This document shows positions 42,574 to 50,126 of a stretch of 64,000 nucleotides of DNA, piece after piece. This DNA is from Hymenobacter properus (GTDB taxonomy: Bacteria; Bacteroidota; Bacteroidia; Cytophagales; Hymenobacteraceae): assembly GCF_015694735.1 (NCBI RefSeq), contig NZ_JADQDP010000001.1:186001-250000 (forward strand), given 5' to 3'. Made by a program: the position numbers and the translations under genes. Numbering within the stretch: the stretch's first letter is position 1; each line of letters opens with the position of its first letter. Below the pieces are notes generated by a model that saw only the letters and a program-made list of their open reading frames with translations, searched no databases and was not told the DNA's origin.

Positions 42574-43668
42574 TTGGTCGAAAAAATCATCACCCTCGAA
42601 AACATGTCTCTGGTCGACTTTCTCGGCCCCGACAATCAGAATATCCGTCAGTTAGCCGCCGCTTTCCCGGGTTCTAAAATCATCAGCCGCGGCAACGAAA
42701 TCAAGGTTCAGGGCCAGCCGGCCGTTATCTCCCGCATCAACGATTTATTGTCGTCGCTCATCGAGCACTACCATCAGTACGGCCAGATTACCGACAAAAC
42801 CGTCAACCAATACCTCTCCGCCACCTCCGAGGAAGCCGAGGGCCGGGTGCTGGCCGCCTCGCCCGACGTGCTCCTCTTCGGGGCAAAAGGCGGCGTTATC
42901 AAAGCCAAAACGCCCAACCAGCAAAAGCTGATTGACACCGTGATGGCGCATGATTTGACCTTCACCCTGGGCCCTGCCGGCACCGGCAAAACCTACATTT
43001 CGGTGGCGCTGGCCGTGCGCGCCCTCAAAAACAAAGAGGTGAAAAAAATCATCATCTCGCGCCCCGTGGTGGAGGCCGGCGAAAGCCTGGGCTTCCTGCC
43101 CGGCGACATGAAGGAGAAAGTCGACCCCTACCTGCGGCCGATTTACGATGCCCTGGAAGACATGATTCCGGCCGAAAAGCTAAAGTTCTACCAGGAAAAC
43201 AAAATCATCGAAATCGCCCCGCTCGCTTACATGCGCGGCCGTACCCTGAACAACGCCTTCGTGCTGCTCGACGAGGCTCAGAACACCACGCCCTCGCAGA
43301 TTAAGATGTTCCTCACGCGTATGGGCCCCAGCGCGAAGGTGATGGTGAACGGCGACCGCAGCCAGATTGACCTGCCCACCCGCCAGAAATCGGGCCTGAT
43401 GCAGGCGCTTGACATTCTGAAGGACGTGCCCGGCATTGGCTTCGTTGAGATGACGGCCGAGGACGTGGTGCGCCACCGCCTGGTGAAGGAAATCGTGCAG
43501 GCCTATGACCGGTTCGACAACGAGGAGCAGCGCCGCCAGGCCCAGCAAAACGGTGCCCCCCGCCGCGACGAGCGCCACGAGCGCCGCCTGCGCGAGCAGG
43601 GCCTGCTGCCCGAAACGCCCGCTTCCGAAGACCCCGAGCTGCCCGTGAACCACGAGCAAGCAATGTAG
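42574..43668 (+). CDS. phoH: PhoH family ATPase
   Basis: 364 residues. I place the start at TTG 42574, because relatives in this phylum begin MVEKxITLEN, which this frame reproduces; the first ATG (42604) would remove it. Walker A GPAGTGKT lies at about 132-139 and Walker B is in NAFVLLDEAQNTTP, with a TRMG sensor. An N-terminal KH-like part covers about 20-60. Cytoplasmic, RNA-associated NTPase of still uncertain role. The C-terminal 45 residues are charged and Arg/Glu-rich. No operon partner. Confidence 0.93.
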   Translation: MVEKIITLENMSLVDFLGPDNQNIRQLAAAFPGSKIISRGNEIKVQGQPAVISRINDLLSSLIEHYHQYGQITDKTVNQYLSATSEEAEGRVLAASPDVLLFGAKGGVIKAKTPNQQKLIDTVMAHDLTFTLGPAGTGKTYISVALAVRALKNKEVKKIIISRPVVEAGESLGFLPGDMKEKVDPYLRPIYDALEDMIPAEKLKFYQENKIIEIAPLAYMRGRTLNNAFVLLDEAQNTTPSQIKMFLTRMGPSAKVMVNGDRSQIDLPTRQKSGLMQALDILKDVPGIGFVEMTAEDVVRHRLVKEIVQAYDRFDNEEQRRQAQQNGAPRRDERHERRLREQGLLPETPASEDPELPVNHEQAM

Positions 43669-43683
43669 ATTTTATAATAATCG

Positions 43684-43767
43684 TCTGTCATCCTGAGCGT
43701 GGCAAAGGACCTTATCACGTTTAACTACTCTCACGTGATAAAGTCCTTTGCCACGCTCAGGATGACA
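43684..43767. repeat. Intergenic inverted repeat, family A
   Basis: 36-bp arms: CTGTCATCCTGAGCGTGGCA ... ATCACGT (43684-43719) and complement (43731-43767), with paired changes in both arms (GTGGCAAAG against the usual GCAGCGAAG). The matching changes keep the stem intact. Confidence 0.92.
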
Positions 43768-43792
43768 GTTTTATAACCCAACCGCAACAAAA

Positions 43793-44227
43793 ATGGCCGC
43801 CACCGCCTACCGCATCACCGACCTGCGCGACCTCGACGCCGCCTTCACCATTCGCGAAAAAGTGTTTCAGCAGGAGCAGGGCGTGCCCGTGGCGCTAGAG
43901 TTCGACGAGCACGACCGCCGCGACGCCCGCCATTACCTGGCCCGTGCCGACGACGGCACGCCTGCCGGCGCCGCCCGCTGGCGCGAAACCGACAACGGTG
44001 TGAAGCTGGAGCGCTTCGCCGTGCTGCCCGAGTTTCGCAACCAGGAAATTGGCGCCGTGCTGCTGCGCGCCGTGCTCACCGATGTGCGGGCCGAGTTGCC
44101 CGATGCCCCCGTGTACCTGAATGCCCAGATTCGGGCCGTGCCATTCTATGCCCGCCACGGCTTCAAAACCGAGGGCGAAATGTTCGTGGAAGCTGATATT
44201 CAACACTACAAAATGGTGCTGGAATAA
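43793..44227 (+). CDS. GNAT-family N-acetyltransferase
   Basis: 144 residues, one GNAT domain. The N-terminal VFQQEQGVPVALEFDEHD block is typical of ElaA/YjcF-like members; the acetyl-CoA loop is in PEFRNQEIGAVLLRAV, and the end has YLNAQIRAVPFYARHGFKTEG. Cytoplasmic; small-molecule or protein acceptor unknown. It starts 25 bp after a family A repeat and ends 88 bp before comEC, so co-transcription with comEC is possible. Confidence 0.9.
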   Translation: MAATAYRITDLRDLDAAFTIREKVFQQEQGVPVALEFDEHDRRDARHYLARADDGTPAGAARWRETDNGVKLERFAVLPEFRNQEIGAVLLRAVLTDVRAELPDAPVYLNAQIRAVPFYARHGFKTEGEMFVEADIQHYKMVLE

Positions 44228-44315
44228 GTCAGTTGCCTATAACGCAACTTAGGCCGGTAATATCCGAGCAAACGGCTACATTGCCAGCCTAATACTTGCT
44301 CTACTGCCGCTGCCA

Positions 44316-46583
44316 ATGATTACCTGGGCCACGTTCCCGTTTGTTCGCTACACGCCGGCCCTTATTCTAGGCATTGTGGCCTACCTCTACCTGGGCGAGG
44401 GCTGGCCGGAATTGTGGCCTGTGGCGATAGGGCTGGCCGTGGCCGCTGTGGCGTTTATCAGTTGGGCCGTGCGCCAACGGAAACCGGGGGCCAGCGACGC
44501 GGCGGGTATTGTCGCTTTGGTGGCGGTCGTCATATTCGGCGCTGCGCTCGCGCAGCGCGCCACCGAAAGCCGTCGGGCCGACCATCTTTTTCGCTTCGCC
44601 GACAAGGTGGAATGCTACCAGGCCGTGGTGGACGAGGCTACGGTGGTGCGCGCGGCCACCTTTGCCACCACGCTGCGCGTGCAATCGGTGCGCGTGGGCG
44701 GACGCTGGCAGCGGGCCACGGGCGGTGTGCGGGTGTCGTTGCCACGGGTGGCAGGCATTGCTCAGCCGCGCTACGGCGAGGTCTGGCTCATTCGGGGGCA
44801 CCCCGACCCCAGCAAGCCCCCGCTGAACCCCGGAGAGTTCGACTACCGGCAGTATCTGGCATACAGGCAGGTGTACCACCAGCAATACATCCACCCCGAC
44901 CAGTACAAGGTGCTGCGGACGGACCCGCCTAATCAGTTGGTGTTTTGGAGCATGTTGTTTGCCGAAAAGCTGGATGGCGTTTTCCGCGAGTACATCAAAC
45001 CCAAGCGGGAGTACGCCATTGCTTCGGCGCTGGTGCTGGGCATCAAAGACGACGTAGATTTCAATACGAAGCAGGCTTACAGCAGCACGGGCACTTCGCA
45101 TATTATGGCCGTGAGCGGCTTGCAGGTGGGCTTGCTGTACCTAGCGCTGACGTGGCTGTTGCAGAAGCTGTTTGGGCGGCTGCCGGGCTTCCGGCTGTGG
45201 TCGGCGCTGCTGGGGCTCACGGTTATCTGGAGCTACGCCTTTGTGACGGGGCTGTCGGCTTCGGTGCTGCGGGCCACGGTCATGTTTACGTTCCTCATTA
45301 TTGGGCGGGCCTGGGGGCGGCAAAGCTCCATCTTCAATACGCTGGCGGTGGCAGCGTTTTTCCTGCTGCTCTGGAATCCGTTTTTAGTGGCCGATGTAGG
45401 CTTTCAGCTCTCGTTTCTGGCAGTACTGAGCATTGTTTACATCCAACCGCGCATAGCCCGCTGGCTCGATGTAGAGGGCTATTTCTATGCTCATCAGCGT
45501 CCGTGGCAAGCCAACATTGTGCAGTGGTTTTGGAAATGGAGCGGGGTAGCCCTCGATAAAGTGTGGCAGGCGGTGGCATTGTCGCTGGCGGCGCAGGTAG
45601 CCACGTTTGGGCTTGGGCTCTACTATTTCCACCAGTTTCCGTTCAGCTTCTTGTTTTCCAACCTGGTGGCCGTGCCCATTTCGAGCGCGGCGGTATATGT
45701 GGGGCTGGCTTTGCTGTTGGTGAAGGTATTGGTCGCGTTGCCGGGCATCTTTTGGCCATCTGTTTCGATAATTCTGAATTGGGTGCCAGCAGGCATCGCC
45801 TGGGTATTTGAGAAAATGGTCTGGTGCTTCAACGAGTACATCTTTCTCATCAGCCGCTACTTTTCCGGTTGGGTGGTGCGCGAAATTCACGTTTCGGCTC
45901 TGCAAACGGTGCTCATTTTTGGGCTCATCGGTACATTCTTGGCCTGGCTCAACACCCGGCAGCTGGGCTGGCTGCGGGGCATGGCACTGCTACTGCTCTG
46001 CTACGCCGGCAGCCGCGTGGCCGAGGCCCGCGCCGTGGCGCCCACCGAGGAGTTCATCGTGTACAGTATTCCGCGCCGCTCGGCGGTGGGGTTCTGGCAG
46101 GGGGCAAGCGCCGAGTTCATTACGCCCGATTCGGTGCCGCTCAACGAAACCGAACGAACCTACCGCTTGCTGCCGGGCATCATTCGCAAGGCGGCCCGGC
46201 GCACGCACTACAGCGTGGGCTGGCGCGGCACCACCGTGCCTGTGCAACGCTTAACCGATGCCGACAGTGCGGTCGCCAACCCGTTTTTCCGGACCGGCCC
46301 GGTGGTGCTGGCGCAGTGGCGGGGCCTGCGCGTAGGTTTTGTGTCGGGCCGAATTTCTCCAGCCACGCGGCCGGCGCCGGTCGATGTGCTGGTGCTGCGC
46401 CGCAACGCCCGCGTGAAGCCCAAAACCGTGGCCGCTGTGTTCGGCCGCAAGGCCCGGGTGGTGTTCGATTCAAGCTGCAAAATCTGGTACGTGGCGCGGC
46501 AGGATTCCAGCCTGCGTGCCCACGGCTTCCGCACCTGGGACGTGACGGCGCAGGGCGCTTTTCGCTGCGCGCCGCCGTGGTGA
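44316..46583 (+). CDS. comEC: DNA-uptake channel ComEC
   Basis: 755 residues. Order: two N-terminal helices, a DUF4131-type periplasmic part (about 60-220), then the competence domain with about eight helices and the conserved segment TSHIMAVSGLQVGLLYLALT. The C-terminal part (about 590-755) is a short, beta-rich region without the HxHxD metal cluster of the beta-lactamase-like nuclease domain found in longer ComEC proteins. Inner-membrane channel for single-stranded DNA during natural transformation. dprA, another transformation gene, is also in this window at 61.1 kb. Confidence 0.92.
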   Translation: MITWATFPFVRYTPALILGIVAYLYLGEGWPELWPVAIGLAVAAVAFISWAVRQRKPGASDAAGIVALVAVVIFGAALAQRATESRRADHLFRFADKVECYQAVVDEATVVRAATFATTLRVQSVRVGGRWQRATGGVRVSLPRVAGIAQPRYGEVWLIRGHPDPSKPPLNPGEFDYRQYLAYRQVYHQQYIHPDQYKVLRTDPPNQLVFWSMLFAEKLDGVFREYIKPKREYAIASALVLGIKDDVDFNTKQAYSSTGTSHIMAVSGLQVGLLYLALTWLLQKLFGRLPGFRLWSALLGLTVIWSYAFVTGLSASVLRATVMFTFLIIGRAWGRQSSIFNTLAVAAFFLLLWNPFLVADVGFQLSFLAVLSIVYIQPRIARWLDVEGYFYAHQRPWQANIVQWFWKWSGVALDKVWQAVALSLAAQVATFGLGLYYFHQFPFSFLFSNLVAVPISSAAVYVGLALLLVKVLVALPGIFWPSVSIILNWVPAGIAWVFEKMVWCFNEYIFLISRYFSGWVVREIHVSALQTVLIFGLIGTFLAWLNTRQLGWLRGMALLLLCYAGSRVAEARAVAPTEEFIVYSIPRRSAVGFWQGASAEFITPDSVPLNETERTYRLLPGIIRKAARRTHYSVGWRGTTVPVQRLTDADSAVANPFFRTGPVVLAQWRGLRVGFVSGRISPATRPAPVDVLVLRRNARVKPKTVAAVFGRKARVVFDSSCKIWYVARQDSSLRAHGFRTWDVTAQGAFRCAPPW

Positions 46584-46798
46584 TGGCACCGGGGCAACCC
46601 AATGCCGGTGCGCCCCGAGTAAGTCCTGTTGTGCCGTTCGCCCTCGTTGCCAGCCCATTTGGGCGGTGCCCGGTTGGCTTTGGCCGAGCGCTGCCGACCA
46701 AAAACTACTTTTTTGCGTTTATTGCTGAGAGGATGCCACCATTGCGTCGCAAAGAGCATCCTGGTTACAACCATCCGTCCGCGCCGTTCCCGCCCCTC

Positions 46799-47605
46799 AT
46801 GGAAAACCTGCTCACGCCCGAACTCGAAGCCCTGCGCTACATCCGCTACGAAGCCCAGGACCGCATCGGCTACATCACCCTCAACCGCCCCGACAAGCGC
46901 AACGCCCTGAACGCCGACGTGGTGACGGAGCTCAAACAGGCCTTTGAATTCGCGGAAAATGACGAAAAGGCGAAGGTGATAGTGCTGCGCGCCGCCGGCG
47001 ACGTGTTCTGCGCCGGCGCCGACCTGGCCTACATCCAGGACCTGCAAGGTTTCGGCTACACCGACAACCTGGAGGACTCGACGCACCTGATGCAGTTGTT
47101 CCACCAGATTTATACCCTCAAAAAGGTGGTTATTGGCCAGGTGCAGGGCCACGCGCTGGCCGGCGGCTGCGGCTTGGCCGCTATCTGCGACCTGACTTTT
47201 GCGGTGCCTGAAGCCAAGTTTGGCTACACCGAAGTGAAAATCGGCTTCCTGCCGGCCATTGTGAGCGTGTTTCTGGTGCGTAAAATCGGCGAAGCCCGCA
47301 CCAAGCAGCTCCTGCTCAGCGGCGATGTCATCGGGGCACAGGCTGCCTTGGATATGGGCCTCATCACCTTCATGGTGCCCAAGGAAGAGCTGGCCGAAAC
47401 CGTGCGCATCTACGCCCAGCGCCTGTGCCGCGAAAACTCGGCCCAAAGCATGGAAGTAACCAAAGAGATGCTGGCCCGCCTGCCCGAAATGGACCTGGAA
47501 GAAGGCCTCCGCTACGCCGCCCAGCGCAACGCCGAAGCCCGCGGCTCGGAAGATTGCCGCCGGGGCATTGCGGCTTTTCTGAACAAGGAAAAAATTGGCT
47601 GGTAA
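46799..47605 (+). CDS. Enoyl-CoA hydratase/isomerase family protein
   Basis: 268 residues from the ATG at 46799; the open frame upstream overlaps comEC in another phase and is rejected. Crotonase-fold signatures: ITLNRPDKRNALN, the oxyanion-hole segment FCAGADLAYIQ, and GHALAGGCGLAAICDLTFA. It lacks a signal peptide; cytoplasmic acyl-CoA enzyme of fatty acid or amino acid breakdown, possibly methylglutaconyl-CoA hydratase-like; exact substrate unknown. Distance to comEC is 215 bp without a terminator. Confidence 0.9.
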   Translation: MENLLTPELEALRYIRYEAQDRIGYITLNRPDKRNALNADVVTELKQAFEFAENDEKAKVIVLRAAGDVFCAGADLAYIQDLQGFGYTDNLEDSTHLMQLFHQIYTLKKVVIGQVQGHALAGGCGLAAICDLTFAVPEAKFGYTEVKIGFLPAIVSVFLVRKIGEARTKQLLLSGDVIGAQAALDMGLITFMVPKEELAETVRIYAQRLCRENSAQSMEVTKEMLARLPEMDLEEGLRYAAQRNAEARGSEDCRRGIAAFLNKEKIGW

Positions 47606-47613
47606 TTATTTAA

Positions 47614-47698
47614 TGGTTAGTGATTAACGATTAATGATTAGTTTTTAATGACTGCGCAACGTGCTAGCTACTAATCATTAACCGTTAATCACTAACCA
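47614..47698. repeat. AT-rich inverted repeat
   Basis: 29-bp arms TGGTTAGTGATTAACGATTA... (47614-47642) and complement (47670-47698) with one mismatch, around a 27-nt centre. It lies directly upstream of crtZ. The arms themselves are built from repeated TTAGTGATTAA-like words. Confidence 0.85.
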
Positions 47699-47737
47699 CT
47701 AAAAAAACATCCGGTTTCCCGTTGGGGTTACTTCCGC

Positions 47738-48265
47738 ATGACAGCATTTGCCGCCCTCGGTATCACCCTCGCCACCTTCGGATTCATGGAATTCTGGGCG
47801 TGGTTTATGCACAAGTTTGTGCAGCACGGGCCGCTGTGGTTTTTGCACCGCTCGCACCACGTGCGGCACCCGCACCCGGTGGAGCGCAACGACCTGTTCT
47901 TCCTGATTTACGGCGCCATTTCGGCCGCCCTTTTCATCACCGGCGACAACGGCGGGCGCTGGTGGTTTTGGGTAGGCGTGGGCATTGCAGCTTATGGAAC
48001 GGTTTATTTCTTCGTGCACGACGTGCTGATTCACGGCCGGCTGCGCTTCTGGAAAAAATCGCAGAATACCTATTTGCGGGCGCTCAACATGGCCCACAAA
48101 ACCCACCACAAAACCACGGGGCGCGACGGCTCGGCCGAGTTTGGCCTGCTGTGGGTGTCGCCGAAATATTTGGAGTTAGCGCGAAAGCAGGCCCGGAATC
48201 GTAACCAAGAAAATAAGGGAAAAACAGGTCATGCTGACCGTAGTGAAGCATCTTTACCGCTATAG
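47738..48265 (+). CDS. crtZ: Beta-carotene hydroxylase-like (sterol desaturase superfamily)
   Basis: 175 residues with about four membrane helices and the His boxes of diiron hydroxylases: HKFVQH, HRSHHVRHPHP, HDVLIHGR and HKTHH. The length matches CrtZ, and the position at the head of a carotenoid cluster supports ring 3-hydroxylation of beta-carotene-type substrates in the inner membrane. The last 13 residues or so (TGHADRSEASLPL) are translated from the family B-like repeat that begins at 48228, so the natural C-terminus has been replaced or extended by the element. Confidence 0.88.
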   Translation: MTAFAALGITLATFGFMEFWAWFMHKFVQHGPLWFLHRSHHVRHPHPVERNDLFFLIYGAISAALFITGDNGGRWWFWVGVGIAAYGTVYFFVHDVLIHGRLRFWKKSQNTYLRALNMAHKTHHKTTGRDGSAEFGLLWVSPKYLELARKQARNRNQENKGKTGHADRSEASLPL

Positions 48266-48314
48266 TAATTCGTATTACTGCTGCGGTAGATGTGCTTCAC
48301 TACGTTCAGCATGA
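48228..48314. repeat. Intergenic inverted repeat (A/B-related)
   Basis: 33-bp arms GTCATGCTGACCGTAGTGAA ... TACCGC (48228-48260) and complement (48283-48314) with few mismatches. The left arm encodes the crtZ C-terminus and stop; the right arm ends 28 bp before the regulator start. Confidence 0.85.
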
Positions 48315-48342
48315 CGTTCTTTCCAGCTACCATCATCACCCA

Positions 48343-49242
48343 ATGGGCCATTTCTCCATCAGCGACTTAGAGCAGCTTTCGGGCGTCAAGGCACACACCA
48401 TCCGGATGTGGGAGCAGCGCTACGGCCTCCTGCGCCCGGTGCGAACGGCCACCAACATTCGCACCTACTGCGAGAGCGATTTGCGCCGCCTGCTGAATGT
48501 GACCACGCTGTGCGCCCGGGGGCGCCGCATCTCGCAGGTAGCCCAGCTCAGCGACGAAGAGATTCAGGCGGCCGTGCTGGCCTGCTGCAACGACGTGCAC
48601 GACTACCACCAGCAGGTGAACGGCCTGCTAGCGGCCATGCTCAGCTTCGACGAGCAACGGCTCAACCAACTGCTGAGCGAGGCCGGCGCCCGGCTGGGCT
48701 TCGAGAAGATGATGCTGTTTGTGGCCTACCCGCTGCTGCAGCGCATCGGGCTGATGTGGCTGGCGGGCACCGTGAACCCGGCACAAGAGCACCTGCTGGC
48801 CCATATGCTGCGTCAGAAGCTGCTGGCCGCCACCGATGCCTTGCCCAGCGTGCCAGCCACCTCCAAGCGGTGGGTGCTGTTTTTGCCCTCAAACGAGCTG
48901 CACGAATTGGCGCTGCTGTTTATGAACTACGTGCTGCGGGCGCGGGGGCAGCACACGCTGTACCTGGGCCAGAACCTGCCGCTGGAGGAGTTGCACGCGG
49001 TGTGCCGGGCCTACGACCCCGACGCGCTGGCCACCGTGCTCACCACCCAGCCGGAACGCAGCCGGGTAGGGGAGTACGCCCAGGCCGTGGCCAACTGCTG
49101 CCCCGATAAGCTGGTAGTACTTTATGGTCCTCTGGCCCGCCAGGAAGGGCTGGTGCTCCCCAAAAACTGCGTTTCGCCGGAGCTGATGACGGACTTTCTG
49201 GCGCTGGTGGCCGAAAGCGCCCCCGAGCCCGTAGCCGCCTAA
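48343..49242 (+). CDS. CarH/LitR-like MerR regulator
   Basis: 299 residues from the ATG at 48343 (an upstream in-frame start would translate the repeat). The MerR helix-turn-helix covers 4-70 (SISDLEQLSGVKAHTIRMWE). Residues 85-165 form a B12-binding-2-like helical bundle containing Trp139-x9-Glu149-His150, the motif that caps adenosylcobalamin in CarH light sensors. The Rossmann-like part (176-299) has ELHELA (185-190), where CarH has DxHxxG, so the cobalt-ligand His187 is kept but its flanking residues differ. Likely a DNA-binding repressor of the adjacent carotenoid genes, released by light if B12 is bound. Confidence 0.88.
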   Translation: MGHFSISDLEQLSGVKAHTIRMWEQRYGLLRPVRTATNIRTYCESDLRRLLNVTTLCARGRRISQVAQLSDEEIQAAVLACCNDVHDYHQQVNGLLAAMLSFDEQRLNQLLSEAGARLGFEKMMLFVAYPLLQRIGLMWLAGTVNPAQEHLLAHMLRQKLLAATDALPSVPATSKRWVLFLPSNELHELALLFMNYVLRARGQHTLYLGQNLPLEELHAVCRAYDPDALATVLTTQPERSRVGEYAQAVANCCPDKLVVLYGPLARQEGLVLPKNCVSPELMTDFLALVAESAPEPVAA

Positions 49243-49428
49243 AACCAAACCGCGCGGGCGCCAGGGCTCGTACTTGCCCGCGAAGCTTCATTATTTGATA
49301 ACGACTAGTGGCGGGGTGGCAATGGACCGATTCATCGGCCCGGCGTACCTTGCCGCGCCGGCTTAATCGAAGCCGGGGTGCCGGGCGAAATAGTTTGGCC
49401 GGAGCCAGCTGTATTTGCGGCGGGCTCG

Positions 49429-49436
49429 TATATTTG
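49429..49436 (+). promoter_or_regulatory. Candidate -7 element upstream of the ECF sigma gene
   Basis: TATATTTG fits the Bacteroidota consensus TAnnTTTG, 31 bp before the start codon of the sigma gene. I see no perfect -33 TTTG at the usual spacing, so the call is tentative. Confidence 0.4.
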
Positions 49437-49467
49437 TTTAACAAATGGTCACGAAAAGCTAAACAGC

Positions 49468-50013
49468 ATGACTTCGCTCGAATTCACCTCGCAAGTGCAG
49501 AAAATTTCGCTGACGCTCCGGCCCGCCGCCATGAACTTGACGCGAGACGCTGACGACGCCAAAGATTTAGTGCAGGAAACCCTCCTCAAGGCCCTGCTCA
49601 ACAAGGACAAGTTTAAGGCGGGTACCAACCTGAAGGCGTGGTTGTATACCATCATGCGCAACACCTTCATCAACAACTACAACAAGATTACCAAGCGCAG
49701 CTCCAACATCGATTCGACGGAGTATTTTCAGTATTTCAACACCGACCAGAACTACATCACCCACAACGGCGCCACGTCCGATTTTGTGGTGCGCGACATC
49801 AACGAGGCCATTGCCAGCCTCGGTTCTGACTACCGCACGCCGTTCATGATGTACTACATCGGCTACAAATACATGGAGATTGCCGAGAAGCTGCAAATTC
49901 CTATTGGCACTGTTAAAAACCGCATCCACATTGCCCGCAAGGACCTGAAATCGGCCCTGCAGGTGTATGCGCCCGTAGGTGCCAGCGCGGGCGCCGACGT
50001 GGTGGAGGAATAA
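49468..50013 (+). CDS. ECF-type RNA polymerase sigma factor
   Basis: 181 residues from the ATG at 49468. Region 2 (about 20-80) has DADDAKDLVQETLLKAL and LKAWLYTIMRNTFINNYNK; region 4 (about 115-170) has YMEIAEKLQIPIGTVKNRI. Both core- and promoter-binding regions are present. There is no obvious anti-sigma gene nearby. Lying between the CarH-like regulator and crtI, it is a candidate activator of the crt genes, comparable to CarQ in Myxococcus; this is inference from position. A strong terminator separates it from crtI. Confidence 0.92.
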   Translation: MTSLEFTSQVQKISLTLRPAAMNLTRDADDAKDLVQETLLKALLNKDKFKAGTNLKAWLYTIMRNTFINNYNKITKRSSNIDSTEYFQYFNTDQNYITHNGATSDFVVRDINEAIASLGSDYRTPFMMYYIGYKYMEIAEKLQIPIGTVKNRIHIARKDLKSALQVYAPVGASAGADVVEE

Positions 50014-50034
50014 CCCTAGCCGCCCCGCGCGGAG

Positions 50035-50087
50035 GCCGCCGGCTCTGCCGCTGCAAGTCGCGGCGCTGGGCCGGCGGCTTCTTTTTT
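50035..50087 (+). terminator. Rho-independent terminator between sigma gene and crtI
   Basis: 9-bp GC stem GCCGCCGGC / GCCGGCGGC (50035-50043, 50070-50078) enclosing a second hairpin (GCCGC / GCGGC), followed by TTCTTTTTT. It begins 21 bp after the sigma stop and ends 40 bp before crtI. Confidence 0.82.
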
Positions 50088-50126
50088 GCTGTACTTCGTT
50101 TTTTTATTACCTCGTCCGTTCCCGCT

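Noticed and set aside
45824..47605. A 593-codon frame ending in the enoyl-CoA hydratase
   Set aside because: The upstream half overlaps comEC in another phase and is Arg/Gly/His-rich shadow; the crotonase fold begins at the ATG at 46799.
48292..48342. N-terminal extension of the CarH-like regulator (MLHYVQHDV...)
   Set aside because: It is translated from the right arm of the repeat at 48228-48314 and precedes the normal MerR start.
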